From Malurus cyaneus samueli (lineage: Eukaryota; Chordata; Aves; Passeriformes; Maluridae), in NCBI GenBank assembly GCA_009741485.1, contig CM019214.1, forward strand, positions 9,140,356 to 9,204,355: a stretch of 64,000 nt of DNA, written 5' to 3'. A program made the position numbers and the translations under genes. Under the pieces are notes generated by a model. That model searched no databases, was not told the DNA's origin, and saw nothing but the letters and a program-made list of their open reading frames with translations. Below are positions 26,330 to 37,808 of the stretch, piece by piece. Every line of letters begins with the position of its first letter. Position 1 is the first letter of the stretch.

Positions 26330-26530
26330 CTGAAGTGATTATTAAGGTGTTGCAAACCACAGAGAATCGTTTTTATTTTATTAAAAACAGTCCTAGAAAT
26401 TAAGTTTATTCCTATCTTGATAAAATCAAGTCTGTCTCCTGTCCCTCTCCTCCTCCTACATAACACTCAGGAGTGGTTGATGCCTGCTCTTAATTCCCCG
26501 CTGCACTTTGCATATGCAAATCCCCAGTCA
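26330..26530. promoter_or_regulatory. Candidate regulatory stretch with palindromic octamer site
   Basis: AT-rich stretch ending in the perfect 14-bp palindrome TTTGCATATGCAAA at 26507-26520. With the following T it contains ATGCAAAT-type octamer half-sites in inverted orientation. Palindromic octamer half-sites are bound by dimers of POU-domain factors, which is established for the motif class. Binding here is inference. Confidence 0.35.
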
Positions 26531-28259
26531 CTCAGAGCAAACACACACAATGCAGGGAACATCCCCACGTGGTGAGGATGTTTCAGTATCTTCAGAAGTG
26601 GCTAAAAGGAAGTACAGCACGAAGGAGCAGCGTGGCTTGTCGCTGAGCCAGCTGGTGCTGGAAATAAAACCAGAGCACAGAAATTCCCATGCTGGGAACT
26701 TTAGTCTAGGCTGGATGCCTCCTTTATCACTCTCATCTGAACGCTCAGGATAATGACCCAGCCCTTGTGGGCTCTGCATAGGCGTATGGGCACTAAAACC
26801 AGTCCCACTCTGGTTTTGGTATTCATGTTTTTTTCCGATGACATTGAACTTTGAGCTGAACTTCACCTGTTCTTTTCCCTAATCACCAGCTTCCCTTTGC
26901 TTATATCCTTAAGTATGGATGAGAGCGGATGGCAGGTCGCTGGGTTAATCTGCATCTAATCCACAGCACAGTCACGACGAGGAGCAGAAATCGTGTTTAG
27001 CTCCCTGCTGTGAGCAGCTCTCCTGCCTGCTGGGGGTGGCAAATCCAGCAGGATGATGCACTTCCACAGCTTTTCCACTACAGAGCCTGTGACAACGAGG
27101 GTTCAGCTCTGAACGGGACCATTTTTATGTCCTAGACAGGAACAAGCCTTTGTGGGCAGACAAGAATGTTTTCTTCTTCAATTTTTAGTTCAGCTGTACC
27201 CCAAGAGACACTTTTTGTCCAGCTGGTTTTTTCAGAGCATTTGGAGGAGAGAACAAGGTAGGCAACCCTGCCCATCAGACTTAGTCTGTGTTTTCTGATC
27301 TCAGCCTTGTGTTCATCCCACCCTGAGTCGCTGCTGCTGGAGTGGCCCAGTTTTGCCAACCCTCACTCTCTGTTTTATTAGTGACAACGAGGATGATGGT
27401 GCAGCGGCAATGCTCTGCCGCGGGATCTTTCCTTTGTGCCAGCCTTCTTTTGTATTTTGACATTTGTGGATGTTCTCATCCTTTAACACGCAGGCAGAGC
27501 CCAAATTTCAAAGGCAATCTCTGCCTGCAGTGGCAATGTCAGACCAATACGTGTCCTGTGTTTTACCCTTCCAGGCCCACAGGTAAATAACAAGGGGGTG
27601 CCCTGGATGACGGACACATGACCCAGGCTTCAACATCATTTTTAGCCTGTTTTCCAAAGGAGAGCAGCTTTCTGCAATTCTGTGTTAATTCATTCAACCT
27701 TCCCATAATTTCAGAGCCTATTAGCAGATTTCCACTGATTTTGAGAGATGTCCCAAAAATAATTAGGTCTCCAAGTCTTTTTAGACCAGGAAACTGAAGA
27801 GAGATTTTACAGATTCTCCAATGAGGGAGAGGCCACTGCACAATTCTGTCTGTCACAGACATTGACAAATCCACAGGGCTTCGCATCACCCAAACTGATG
27901 GCAAAAAAACCTCTTCTGGTCACTCACTCACAAAACAAACTGGTGCCCTAAGTTCATGAGGATCCACTCCCCATCAACTTTTATGCAAGGGACTGGTTTT
28001 GTTCTCACAGTCAATTCCACCCCTGGACAAGAAGTGCCTCGATATCCTGCTTCTGCTGTGGAGACCCTGTGTCTCATGACTCCTTCATCTGGAGGGTTGC
28101 AGTTCACAGGCTGCTGCAGAAAAAGGAAAGATGATAATGCACATTTCTGCCAGCTCTTGGAGGGGCAGGGAGCAGAATCACCTCAGTGTTGGATGAACCT
28201 TAAAAAAAAAAAAAAAGGCTGGATTCACTAATTCACTGAAGGTGGCCAGGGAAACAAAG
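26531..28259. other. Single-copy non-coding DNA, no gene seen
   Basis: No supportable gene. Contains an A-run at about 28202-28216. The open frames are short and unfamiliar. Confidence 0.55.
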
Positions 28260-28480
28260 AAATTATTAAAATAAATCCCTTAGGTCAATAACCAGTCTGC
28301 TTTTGGAGAGACACAAGGGTTCAGGGGGCGTAAGTTTAATTAAGCCAGCCAAAAACTGAAGGGAAAATTAGAAACCATTTCCAACAATGCTTTACAAAAG
28401 CTTCCCGTTGAAACAGACACAATAATTGAATAGGAGCTGAGCCGTACTTTGATACATGAGCCCAGCCCAGGGTGCCTCTC
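28260..28480. promoter_or_regulatory. Candidate regulatory stretch (AT-rich, TTAATTAA core)
   Basis: Contains GTTTAATTAAG near 28333, CAATAATTGAAT near 28421 and other homeodomain-type cores in repeat-free sequence. A T-run at 28569-28589 and an AATTAAATGTTTAATTAAAG stretch follow it. Function is inferred only. Confidence 0.25.
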
Positions 28481-29760
28481 GCTGCTGAGAGCAGCATTGT
28501 GAGGTTTCATTCAGAAGCAGCAATCTCTCACCGCTATCCTTTCCTCGTTGGCAAACATCAGCTCCCTCCCTCTTTTTTTTTTTTTTTTTCTTCTCTCCCT
28601 TCAATTAAATGTTTAATTAAAGTACCATGACTCCCTTTCATTTTGAAAAGTAATTGAAGACACCAGTGTGTAAAAAAAAAAAGGCTGAGAAGGGAGCTGG
28701 AGCACACACAGCATAGCCAGGCTACAAAAATGTAGCCCTTAATTTGCCTTGGTGCCACATCGAATTGAGGTGATGGTGAGGCAATGCAGCTGCAAGAACA
28801 TCTGGAAAGGGCTGATAAAGATGGGTTGGGTTGGGTCTGAAGCAAGCATTGAGTACAATTTGCTTTTTTTTGAATCCCGAATGGTCAGCTCAGCACAGCT
28901 GGGAGAGAAAAGCAACGTTCACAAGGATGCATTTCCTGGTAAGTTTTCCTGCAGTGGTTCAGGAGAGCTTGTTGAGTTGTTTGATAAGCAGGCTGGTGCC
29001 TAATAAAGATTTTCTGCTGTATCTTGTAGATCAGTCTTTGTTGGGTTACATGGTGGCTCATCCTGACACACTCCAGGACCAGGGAATGCCTCAGCTCTGG
29101 CTGCATGGCTCTTTTTCCCAATATATTTAAGAAACTTCAGCAGAAATTTGTGGTAACTCAGATTATCTGGGCAGCCCATTTTCAGCTTGAATATGTCCTG
29201 GTTAACTCTGACAGCTTGGTTTTCTCAAGCAGCCTTAAAAGCAGAACACAAGTTTCTGCCTTTCTGTAACTGGGTGGAATTCCACAGAGTTGGAGCTTTT
29301 AATATCCTCTGAATTCTCCATGCCAACAGTGTTACATTTGTCTTCACACATTTTTATTAAAAAATACTTGAATTTGGATCTTTTTTCTTGCCATCTTTAC
29401 TTGCTGCCCCATGCCTCTGACACATCCATGCACACCAAAAAAATTCTGCCCTCGATGAACTGCTGCAATGGGGAGCTGCTCCTTGCAGGCTGTGCTTGGG
29501 GCTGTTTTTACCTGTTATTTCCAGCCTAGATGAATGTTTGTGTGGCACACAGGCTTGATTGATTGAGGCCAAGAACAAGGCAGCTTGATTCATTACTGGA
29601 ACAGTGTATGTGCATGTCTGATTGATAGGGGAGGGCTTGGAAATGAACCCAGGGCAACAGTCAAGACCACGGCTTGTCTAGAGGAGCAGGCATAAAGTAA
29701 AGCCTCACGGGCCACCCCTGCACACAGTGCCTCAGAGTGCAGCTTTCTGGGGCCGTGACT
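28481..29760. other. Single-copy non-coding DNA, no gene seen
   Basis: No exon or recognised repeat apart from the T-run at about 28569-28589 and an A-run near 28671-28681. Confidence 0.5.
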
Positions 29761-29982
29761 GGCTTCCCAAAATCCTCAGTACCACACTGCCCATCCCTGA
29801 AGAAGCCAGTGCTAAAGGCTTCCCAAAATCCTCAGAACTGTGCCACCCATCCCTGAGGAAGCCAGTGCTAAAGGCTTCCCAAAATCCTCAGAACTGTGCC
29901 ACCCATCCCTGAGGAAGCCAGTGCTAAAGGCTTCCCAAAATCCCCAGCACCACTCTGCCCCTCCCTGAAGAAGCCAGTGCTA
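29761..29982. repeat. 56-bp tandem repeat, four copies
   Basis: Copies start at 29761, 29817, 29873 and 29929 (the last is slightly short). Each begins GGCTTCCCAAAATCC and ends GAAGCCAGTGCTAAA. Copies 2 and 3 are identical, and the outer copies differ at several positions in the middle. The unit length is not a multiple of three, so the frames across it do not encode a repeated peptide in one frame. Confidence 0.95.
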
Positions 29983-32649
29983 AGCACAGTGGGCAAGTTG
30001 CCATCAGGGTAGGTGGGTTTGCCCCCCAGGTTTCTCTGGCTGAAAGAAGGACGGGGCTGCAGCTGAGAGCTGCTGGCTCTCGGTGTGCACAGCACAGCCG
30101 GTCAGTGATTTTCTGGCGTGCTTCTCTGGCATTGCAAAATCTCACACACCGGCGTGGAAACACACTGGAAATGTGACAATTGTGATGAAACCATCCCAGA
30201 AACCAGGCAGATGCACAGTGACATCCTCCCTGCCAAGCAATTTTCAAAAGCTCCCCGGCCTCCCCTCCCAGCAGCTCACCTGGCAGGCTGGTGGGAGGTG
30301 GCAGGCAGGGGATGGAGTGATCCATCCCTGGCTCCTGGCTCCTTGGCAAAGGGATTTTCCAGGGCTTCCTGGCTGCTGGGCCAGCCTTTGAGCCCTTGGA
30401 ATGCTCTGGAGAGAGCATTGGACAGGCAGCCTGCTCTGTGAAGTCTCAGGGAATTCCTTCTTCAGCCCTGCAGTAGAGACACAGATTTCTATCTTTGTAT
30501 GTTTCCCTTCTCCTTTGGAATCAAATTTGTTTGAGGCTTGTTTTCTTGGCTGGGTGTTTTATTTCCTTGTTCCTTCATTTTTTAATCCAGAATTTCCCAG
30601 GGCACAGAAGAGCAGTTTCTAGTCATCTCTTCTATGAATAACTTTTTGTAAGAGGAGACTGGGCATCTTACAGGTTTTTTTTTCCTCCTGTAATGCTTTT
30701 CCTCCTTGGGTCAAGCAGAGCATCAAAGGTGTAAGGTGTCAGTGGGTGGAATGTGCATTTCACTGTTTCTTTCCCAGCACTTTCCAAATTTTCAGAAAAT
30801 CGGGTACCTAATGATCTTTCCTTTTTTTTTTTTTTTAACTGCAGCTTTACCGAAGTGACTTCGCTTTAAATGGTCACTCATTTGATGGTAATTGAGCAGC
30901 CAGTGGGACAACAAATACAATCTTGATGTCACAGATCCCTGCCTCTGCCATGCGGTGTCACACAGAATCACCCTGGCCACCCTGTCTCTAGGGCACACGT
31001 GGTCACCCCCACAGGGCTCTGCACTGGTTGGGAAGAGGCACAAGAGATCCTGTGGTGAGATCTGAGCTTTCCCAGCTCAAGCTTTCCAAGGACCTTTACT
31101 GATGTGACTGCCCTTGTGCCACCCTGCTGATCCTGGCAGAGCCACCTCCAGCCTGACCTGGTGGACAAGGGGACACTCGTGTGACCATGGTCTCCTAGAC
31201 AGAACGAGGAGCTTTTCACAGGCAGTGACCCAAAATGCTGCTCACAGGCCCTTCCCAGGCCATTTGATAAACATCAGTTGGTGGATTTTGAGGGTTTTGT
31301 TTGAGGGGAAATACTCCCAGGCAGCTCTGAGGCATTCCCTGTCCAAGGATCTGCAGCGTGCGTCAGCATCTCCCGCTGTTTGTCCCAAGGGATGGAAACG
31401 GAGGCCAAAGAGGGGAGGGAAAGACCAATTTCCTGAGGCTGAGCTGGGAGACAGAGAGTCCTGCCTGGAGCAGTGTCAAGACCCACCAGAGATGTCAGCA
31501 GGGTCTCCCCCTCAGCAAACCCTTGGAGGTCACTGTGTGACGTTTCCTTCTTGGCACAGCTGCAAACACAGTCCGCTGCCTCTGCTGTGCTCTGCTGGTG
31601 ATATTTTCCCACTGACTCCAGTGTTGATCTAATATAACCACGGCATCCCATTCCCATCCTAAGATGAGGGATAATATGAGGGAGGCCTGGTTTTCATTAC
31701 TGTTGAACTTGCAGCGCAGGAGCTTTCTCTGACGCAGTTCACGAGGGGGTGAGGGGCTGGGAGGGATGGAGGGTTGGGTGTTGCCTCTGTTTGCTCTGCT
31801 GGAGCATGAGCGTCTCTGTCGAGCTCTGCCATCTCTCCCAGGAGCCAGCAATGAATTCCTCCCTCCATACACCTGCACGCTGGAGCCTCTCTTTGTGAGA
31901 GACTTCCAATCATGACAAATTATCTGTGCTGGTTTTGTGACATGAACTGTTGCCCATTAGGGAATGAACTGGCATCAATAAATTCATTTCACTTACAGCC
32001 TCACACTGTGCCTGAATGGAGGTTCTAGAGGTGAAAGACATAAATTTACAGGTGGGCAGGCACAGAGCTTCCCCCTAAGATTGTGCACTTCACCTTTGCT
32101 ACGTGTGCTGCTTCAGCTGGGCCAGCCCAACATTAATTTTGCATAAAGCAGATTTCTCCTGCACCGTGCACAGTCCGTCTGATTTACACTTGCCCCAAGT
32201 AGCTGTGTGAACAGCCTCACCACAGAACAAACTCCTGGATGTGCCTTCACCAAAAAAATTGCACCATCTTCAAACCCAAACACAGCCTTTTTCTTTACAT
32301 GATAAGGACAATCAGTGTTTGAGTGACATCTTCTGATTTCCAGCCTATGCAGAGTCAGTAATTAATGAGTTCTCCCAATGCCCTGGTGGGGCAAGTGAGA
32401 GAGCATCATTTATTAGGCAGAAAGGAGTTCCCATACTTGTGGATCTACATCTTAGTCATTCTGATGATAAATTCATTAAATCATTCCAGCAGATAAGGCT
32501 CTCTTTCTCCCCAAATGCTCTTGTCAGTCAAGTGGCTGAAAATTTCACTCATTTACCCAAATGAAAATCTCACAGTGCCCTGGACAAATAGAAACTTCCA
32601 GCCATTTAGTTAAAAGCCTCTTGTCATGTAAGTCTGCAGAGAAAGGACT
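29983..32649. other. Single-copy non-coding DNA, no gene seen
   Basis: GC-richer sequence with longish open frames on both strands (up to 172 codons near 31114-31632). They overlap each other in several frames and have no recognisable domain, so they are treated as chance. A small hairpin, GGGATGGA-GTGA-TCCATCCC, sits at 30309-30328. A T-run lies near 30822-30836. Confidence 0.55.
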
Positions 32650-32822
32650 AAAACAAAACAAACAAACAAAAAAAACCGGAAAAAAAAGAGAAGAAAAAGA
32701 AGAAAAAAGAAAAAAAAAAGGAAAAAAAAAAAAGAAAAAGAAAAGAAAAAAGAAAAAAAAAAAAAAAGAAAAAAAAAAAGGAAAAAAAAAAAGAAAAAAA
32801 AAAAAAAAAAAAAAAGAAGAGG
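32650..32822. repeat. A-rich polypurine tract
   Basis: About 170 bases composed almost only of A with scattered G (GAAAA, GGAAAA and similar). On the minus strand it gives Phe-rich and on the plus strand Lys-rich chance reading frames. It looks like a degenerate simple repeat; no retroelement body was recognised next to it. Confidence 0.9.
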
Positions 32823-34570
32823 CTTTCCCCAAAAGGGACAGACAAAAGTACACACAGAGGAGGACAGGAATGCAGTTGTCTTTGTTCCTCCACTCTCTGG
32901 AGAGCTCCTGACCATGACAGGTATCTGTTAGGTTGTGCAGTGTGGACCCCAAATGAAGGCAGCTCCCAGCCTGGAGCACTCCCTGACCTTGTCCCCCCTG
33001 TCTGAAGGTTTAGAATGGCTGTTCTGGAATGCAGCTTACTGGACATAATATAAAATAAGGGGTCTTGAGGCTGAGGTCTCTCCTGTCTCCTTTTCTTGCA
33101 AAGAACTGGACGTGGTCATGGGTGACAGGTCTGTAAACAGATATTAAAGGAAAGGAACAGGCAGGGATGTGCCCTTCACCACCCTTAACACATCCACAAG
33201 CGTGGCTGTTGTGGGATGGGTGGAAGCAGTGGAGTCACAGAAGGTGTTTAGGCTCGCTTTCCCTCCTTAAATCGCTTAAGACAGAGCACTGGGCATGACA
33301 GGCTGCTCGTCTGACCCATTGGCACTTTTTGTGTTCTTATGTTTAAAGGGAAGGCTGCAAACTGCCTTAGAAGCCACAGGAGGGGAGACACGGCTTTGTT
33401 GGGTCTTCCAAAAGCAGTAAGCACTGGAAACACCTCCAGGGTTTCTGCTGGCTGAGCTGCTTCCTTTTTGCTTTCATCCAGCAATCACACACTTCTCCAT
33501 CCTCTGAGGACCAGGCCGACCCCCAGCAACAGCCTACAAAGGTCACATTTCTTGTGAATGTTCAGGAAAATCTGAGCAGTAGTTGGGTAATGAGGCTGGT
33601 CAGGAAATAGTCCCTTTTATTTTGTTTTCTTGTTTTTTGGAGTTTAAGGGTGGGGGGGCTAAAAAACAAAAACATCAAGATGGCAAAAACATCAAGTATC
33701 ACGATTTGGGAATGCTGTCTAAATGCGTCACAGTTGTTGCTTAAAAGCTTCAGTCCTCTCTTCACTTGTGTATTCTGTGCTCCCTGCTTCAGCTTCATTA
33801 ATTCAGTGAACTCTCATTTTTGGTGAGCATCCTGCTGACCTCTCTGTAGCTACAGGAAGCTCTTCACCACAAACATTGTCTCTCTCCAGTCATACCTTGT
33901 CAGCTCCACAGAGGAGAGATTGTGGTTCCCTCTCTGCTTGGAATGTGTTCATCTTGCTGCCATAAATAATTGGGACAGGCTGGGAATGGACAAAATGCTC
34001 AGGAGGATTTCTGGGGGAGAGCTCAAACCCTGGGCACACCTTGGAATGCCAATTTCCCGAGAGATTTTCCACTGCACATGAGAAGGAGAGCCACGTTTCA
34101 GCTCCTTCCACGCCTGCTTCCCTCACAGAGCAGCAGAATCCCAGCCCTTCCTTTGGGTTGTGGTGATGCCCTTCCCTCCAAGGACCCCTAATTCAGCCAC
34201 AGAATACTCTGAGGTCATGTGGGGTGGCCAGGTGGTCACTCCCAGGGCACCATGCCATGGTCAGCCACGCTGCCACTCCTCCCTCCATCCTCCCCGCTGC
34301 ATCGCCCCTCCTCACCACTGACCACCCTTTCCCCAGCCCATCTCCCATGGCTCAGAAGGCTCCTGTGCCTTTGGGGTCAGAGCCAGGCAACCCAAACATG
34401 AGACAGGTCCCACAGAGGGAGAGGGCAGGGAAACCCACATTCCTTCATAACTCCAACAGCAGGCAAGACCTGTTCATATTGAAGCTCCGGTGCATGAAGA
34501 ATTATTCTCCAGTCTGATTGTTTTATAAAAATCTGCTCCTGCACCTGTCCAGAGCCACGATCACATCTTC
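32823..34570. other. Single-copy non-coding DNA, no gene seen
   Basis: No supportable exon, RNA gene or mobile element. Short G-run at about 33650-33658. Confidence 0.5.
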
Positions 34571-34573
34571 AGT

Positions 34574-34672
34574 CATGTGGCCAAATGCCTTTTAGTTTTA
34601 ATCATTTGATCAAATGCCCTAGCGAAACAGCCATTTGTTCAAATGATTGAAAGTTTGTCATTTGACCAAATT
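34574..34672. promoter_or_regulatory. Array of paired E-boxes with 29-bp periodicity
   Basis: Four 14-bp dyads start at 34574, 34603, 34632 and 34659. The first three have the form CANNTG-NN-CAAATG: CATGTG gc CAAATG, CATTTG at CAAATG, CATTTG tt CAAATG. The fourth is CATTTG ac CAAATT, with a degenerate right half. Spacings are 29, 29 and 27 bp. Seven exact CANNTG cores thus fall in 91 bp, all in the same head-to-head pairing with a 2-bp gap. Sequence between the dyads is mostly dissimilar, although copies 1 and 2 share CAAATGCC. It could be a bHLH-factor platform or a decayed minisatellite. Confidence 0.6.
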
Positions 34673-34674
34673 AC

Positions 34675-36589
34675 CAGTCTGGCAGGATGAATAACGGGTC
34701 GTGCCACAATGTCAAATTCTATTAATGTCACCTGGGAGAGACAAGTGAGGAAAGCAAGGGTTAAGGGGGGAGGGGAGTTTGTACAAGTGTTTGTTCCCTC
34801 ACCATGTACCCCTCCATGTGCACAAGTGTGGTCCCAAGGAGTGAGGTCTGAAATCACCAGGATGGCTCCAAAACCAGCTGAGTGTGTGGGGCTGGAGGGG
34901 CTCCATGTGCACATCCCTCAAAACCATCCCTCACAGATTGGGGGAACAATCTGTGTCACCGAAGGAGCTCAGGGCTGCTCTGTCAGAGGAGAAAACTGGA
35001 CCTGGAATCTACACTTGGACTGCAGATGAGGACTGCTGGGAATAGATGGAGGAAAAAACCTGGCCAAGCCATGGGCCAGGAACCACAGCTCGTGAGAGCA
35101 CTCCAAGGCTCTTCTGCTGCCACTGGTGCTGCTGCACTGGCAGTGCCTGCATCATCTGGGGGCATTGCCATCACTTCCTCTCTCCTTCCCCCTCGTGGTT
35201 CTGGAGCTGCATTTCTGGGGTGGAAGGAAAGGAGGGAGTGGAGGGAGAAAGACTGAAATGTAGCTCCTGGAGGAAGTAAAAACTGACAGCAGCCATATAA
35301 GGGGGCATTAACCTTTCATAAACCTGCTCTCTGTTCTGTGACTGGAACCAGGGAATAAACATAATTCTCGAAGCAGGTGTTCTGTGTGCAGCATGGCTGT
35401 TCCAGCACACACTGGCTTCCTGTGAATTGCAGTTATATTTACAGGGTGTTGGAACAGAGGTGAGATGGATTCTGCTAACATGAAAGAGGCAGCAGACTTC
35501 AAGGAAGTGGCTGGCACTGAGGAACCAACCCCTCTCATGTTTTAGGAAGGATTTGTCATGGACATTCCTGGTGAGTGACGATGCCCTTAGAAAACTCACA
35601 CACCTTGTATGGCCCTGTGGTTTGAGCAATGGTTCCAGACCTCTGAGTTGCTGTCAGGAGGGGGTCCCTTTCTGGTCCAGTTTCTGCCCCTTCCCTCTCA
35701 GCTGCCCCTGTTTTCCTTCAAGAACAGACAGGGTATGGTGTGCCACCACTTTCACCCAGATGTACAATCAGCCACTCGTTCATCCTGACATCAGAGCCCT
35801 GCCACGTGGGCACAGCCTGTGAACCCTACACTAACTCAAACAGAATAATGACAGTGATTATCTGAGCTGAGCCCTTGCCCTGCACATGTGACACACACCA
35901 GGCTGGGACACAGCACGCAGGAGGTGTCTGTGTGCATGAACGTGGGCACACAGGAGTGTGATCTCTGCCTCCTCAGGACAGCTCCATGCTCACTCCCTGC
36001 AGCCCTGGCCCAGGCTGAGCCGTCTCCAGCTCATGATGAACCATCTCCCTGTGCATGTGAATGATGGCAAAGGTGATCAGTGCTGTCAGTCCCAGGACAG
36101 CTTTTTTCGGGCTGGATCCGCACTCCTGACCAGCGTGCCGGGGCAGTGAGCCCTGCAGCCCAGCCAGGGGAGCTGCTGCAAGGGCAGGCTTCAGTGCTGT
36201 GCTGTGCCAGGGCCGTGGTGGCACTGCAAAGACAGGGCAGTGACATTATCCATGTGCCCTCAGTCACAGGAATCTCCTGTCCTGCAGTCACAGCATCTTC
36301 CCCTGCAGTCACAGCATCTTCCCCTTCTTGAACTGGACCTGGAGGGCTTGGGAACCATCAGGACAGGGTGCTTCCTGCTGTTCTCTCATCCCTATCCTGA
36401 GCTGGCAGATAAAGGTGACTGGAGCTCCATTCTGTGCCCTGTCCTCCTTTTCCCCTTCTTCCAGCTGGCTTGTGCACCTCTCCATTTGGTGCCCTGCCTG
36501 CTGCCCACAGGCTCTGTCCTCTCTGGCTGCAGGAGCCCCTTCCACAGCCAGCTCCAGAGCTTGTCATGTAACAGGGGTGATGTGCACCC
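34675..36589. other. Single-copy non-coding DNA, no gene seen
   Basis: GC-moderate sequence. A 21-22-bp unit containing CAGTCACAGCATCTTCC is duplicated in tandem around 36282-36325. Overlapping open frames of 100-190 codons on both strands (for example 36204-36776) have no recognisable domains and are regarded as chance. Confidence 0.5.
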
Positions 36590-36970
36590 TTTGCACGTCG
36601 ACAGAGGCTCGAGGACTGTCTGTACTGGGCTGCAAAATTATAAATACACAAGCATGGAGGAAGCTGCAAAGGATTGTATTGGCCATAAAAAGATGGCCAG
36701 TTTAGCCTCAGCTGGAGGTAAATGTCTCAAGCAAGCCCATTATGCATTCAGTGTATACACAATGGGCTTGATTTGAGATGTATTTATGCTCAAGAATATT
36801 ATGTATTCTCTTTATACACCATGCAAGGTTAAATTTTTTTGAAAATTTATATTTGCTTTTTATCATACAGACGATTTATGGCCAGACCTCCTGAATCTAT
36901 TTGAAAATGTCCATTTATTCTCGATTAACTCTGGAAGTGCTGGAGATCACTAATTCACTTGCTGCTATTA
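36590..36970. promoter_or_regulatory. Candidate conserved non-coding element containing a hairpin
   Basis: Sharp change to AT-rich, high-complexity sequence with TATAAATA, TTTATGG, GATTAA and CTAATTCA cores. The upstream part (36590-36620) has CpGs. It encloses the strong hairpin at 36719-36786. No coding frame is supported across the hairpin apart from the end of a chance frame. Confidence 0.4.
36719..36786 (+). ncRNA. Pre-miRNA-like hairpin (candidate)
   Basis: A 68-nt imperfect hairpin. TAAAT (36719-36723) pairs with ATTTA (36782-36786), TCTCAA (36725-36730) with TTGAGA (36773-36778), and CAAGCCCATT (36732-36741) with AATGGGCTTG (36761-36770). The small asymmetric bulges are one base opposite two or three. 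The 19-nt loop can form a few more pairs. Twenty-one paired bases with small bulges and a short loop match the general shape of a pre-miRNA. I do not recognise it as a named miRNA; transcription and processing are not shown, and either strand could be the transcript. Confidence 0.3.
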
Positions 36971-37600
36971 ATGTATTTGGGAGCTAGACTCAGAAAAGTT
37001 TAACTAAGGTCTTCTAGAGGAAACTGAGAATCCAGATTTGACCTGTTATAGACTGGGTCAATGTTAAAATTCAGCTTTATATTGGAATTTCTGATTGGGG
37101 GCATTTAGATTTATAGCAGTGATTTGGACCAGTCCCTAATCAATTCCTAGATAGCACTTTTTCATCAGCTGATCTGACAGCAGGAAGAAGGTCAGGATCA
37201 TAAATTCCCCCTTCCTGAGTGCCAGGAGAGGAGGTGGGAAGTGCCTCCCCCGGGTGAGCAGCCAAGACAGGGGGCTTGGGGCTCCTTCCTGTCCATCCTC
37301 CTGGGAGCTCTGGGGCCTGCCACCCCCTCCCAGGAGCTCAGCTTACCTGAGAACACTCAGAAAGGGTGAGCACACACTTTCCAGAGCTGCCTGGGTCAGG
37401 TGGGAGCAGGTTGTCAGCATGGGACATCAGCACAATTCTCCTTCACCCAATATAAATCTCCTCCTGTTCTTGCCCCTTCCTATTTTCCTTACCATGGCCT
37501 CTCATGCTTCCAAAACTTCAGAGGAATCTGCAAGCCAGGCCAAGATGGCCTTTGAGGGAGAGTGTGAGCAGAGGAAATGCTGCTCTCGACACGCACGGTG
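36971..37600. other. Single-copy non-coding DNA, no gene seen
   Basis: Transition from AT-rich to GC-rich sequence with no recognised element. The long open frames that begin here run into the purine tract and are compositional. Confidence 0.5.
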
Positions 37601-37601
37601 T

Positions 37602-37808
37602 GAGAGGGAGAGGAGAGGGGGGAGAGGAGAGGGGAGGGGAGGGAGGGGAGGAGGAGGGGGAGGGGGGGGAGGGGAGGGAGGGGGGTGGGGGGGGGGCGGG
37701 GCGGGGCGGGCGGGGCGGGGCGGGGCGGGGGGGGCGGGGCGCGGGCGGGCGAGGCGAGGCGAGCGAGGCGAAGGCGATAGGCGAGGAGAGGAGAGGAGAG
37801 GAGAGGAG
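37602..37808. repeat. G-rich pentamer tract, G-quadruplex-prone
   Basis: About 200 bases built from related pentamers. GGAGA and GGGGA types come first, then a G-run region, then a GGGGC array (about 37690-37750), then GAGGC, and finally GAGGA units to about 37808. Many closely spaced G-runs of three or more satisfy the usual G-quadruplex pattern, and the GGGGCGGGG words are SP1-type. Gly/Arg-rich and Pro-rich open frames through it (up to 234 codons) result from composition. Confidence 0.9.

Noticed and set aside
32545..33046. Phe-rich and Lys-rich open frames near 32.6-33.0 kb
   Set aside because: They are direct translations of the A-rich tract and carry no protein signal.
36204..36776. 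190-codon frame ending across the hairpin
   Set aside because: It crosses a sharp composition change and the hairpin, has no recognisable domain, and competes with other frames of similar length.
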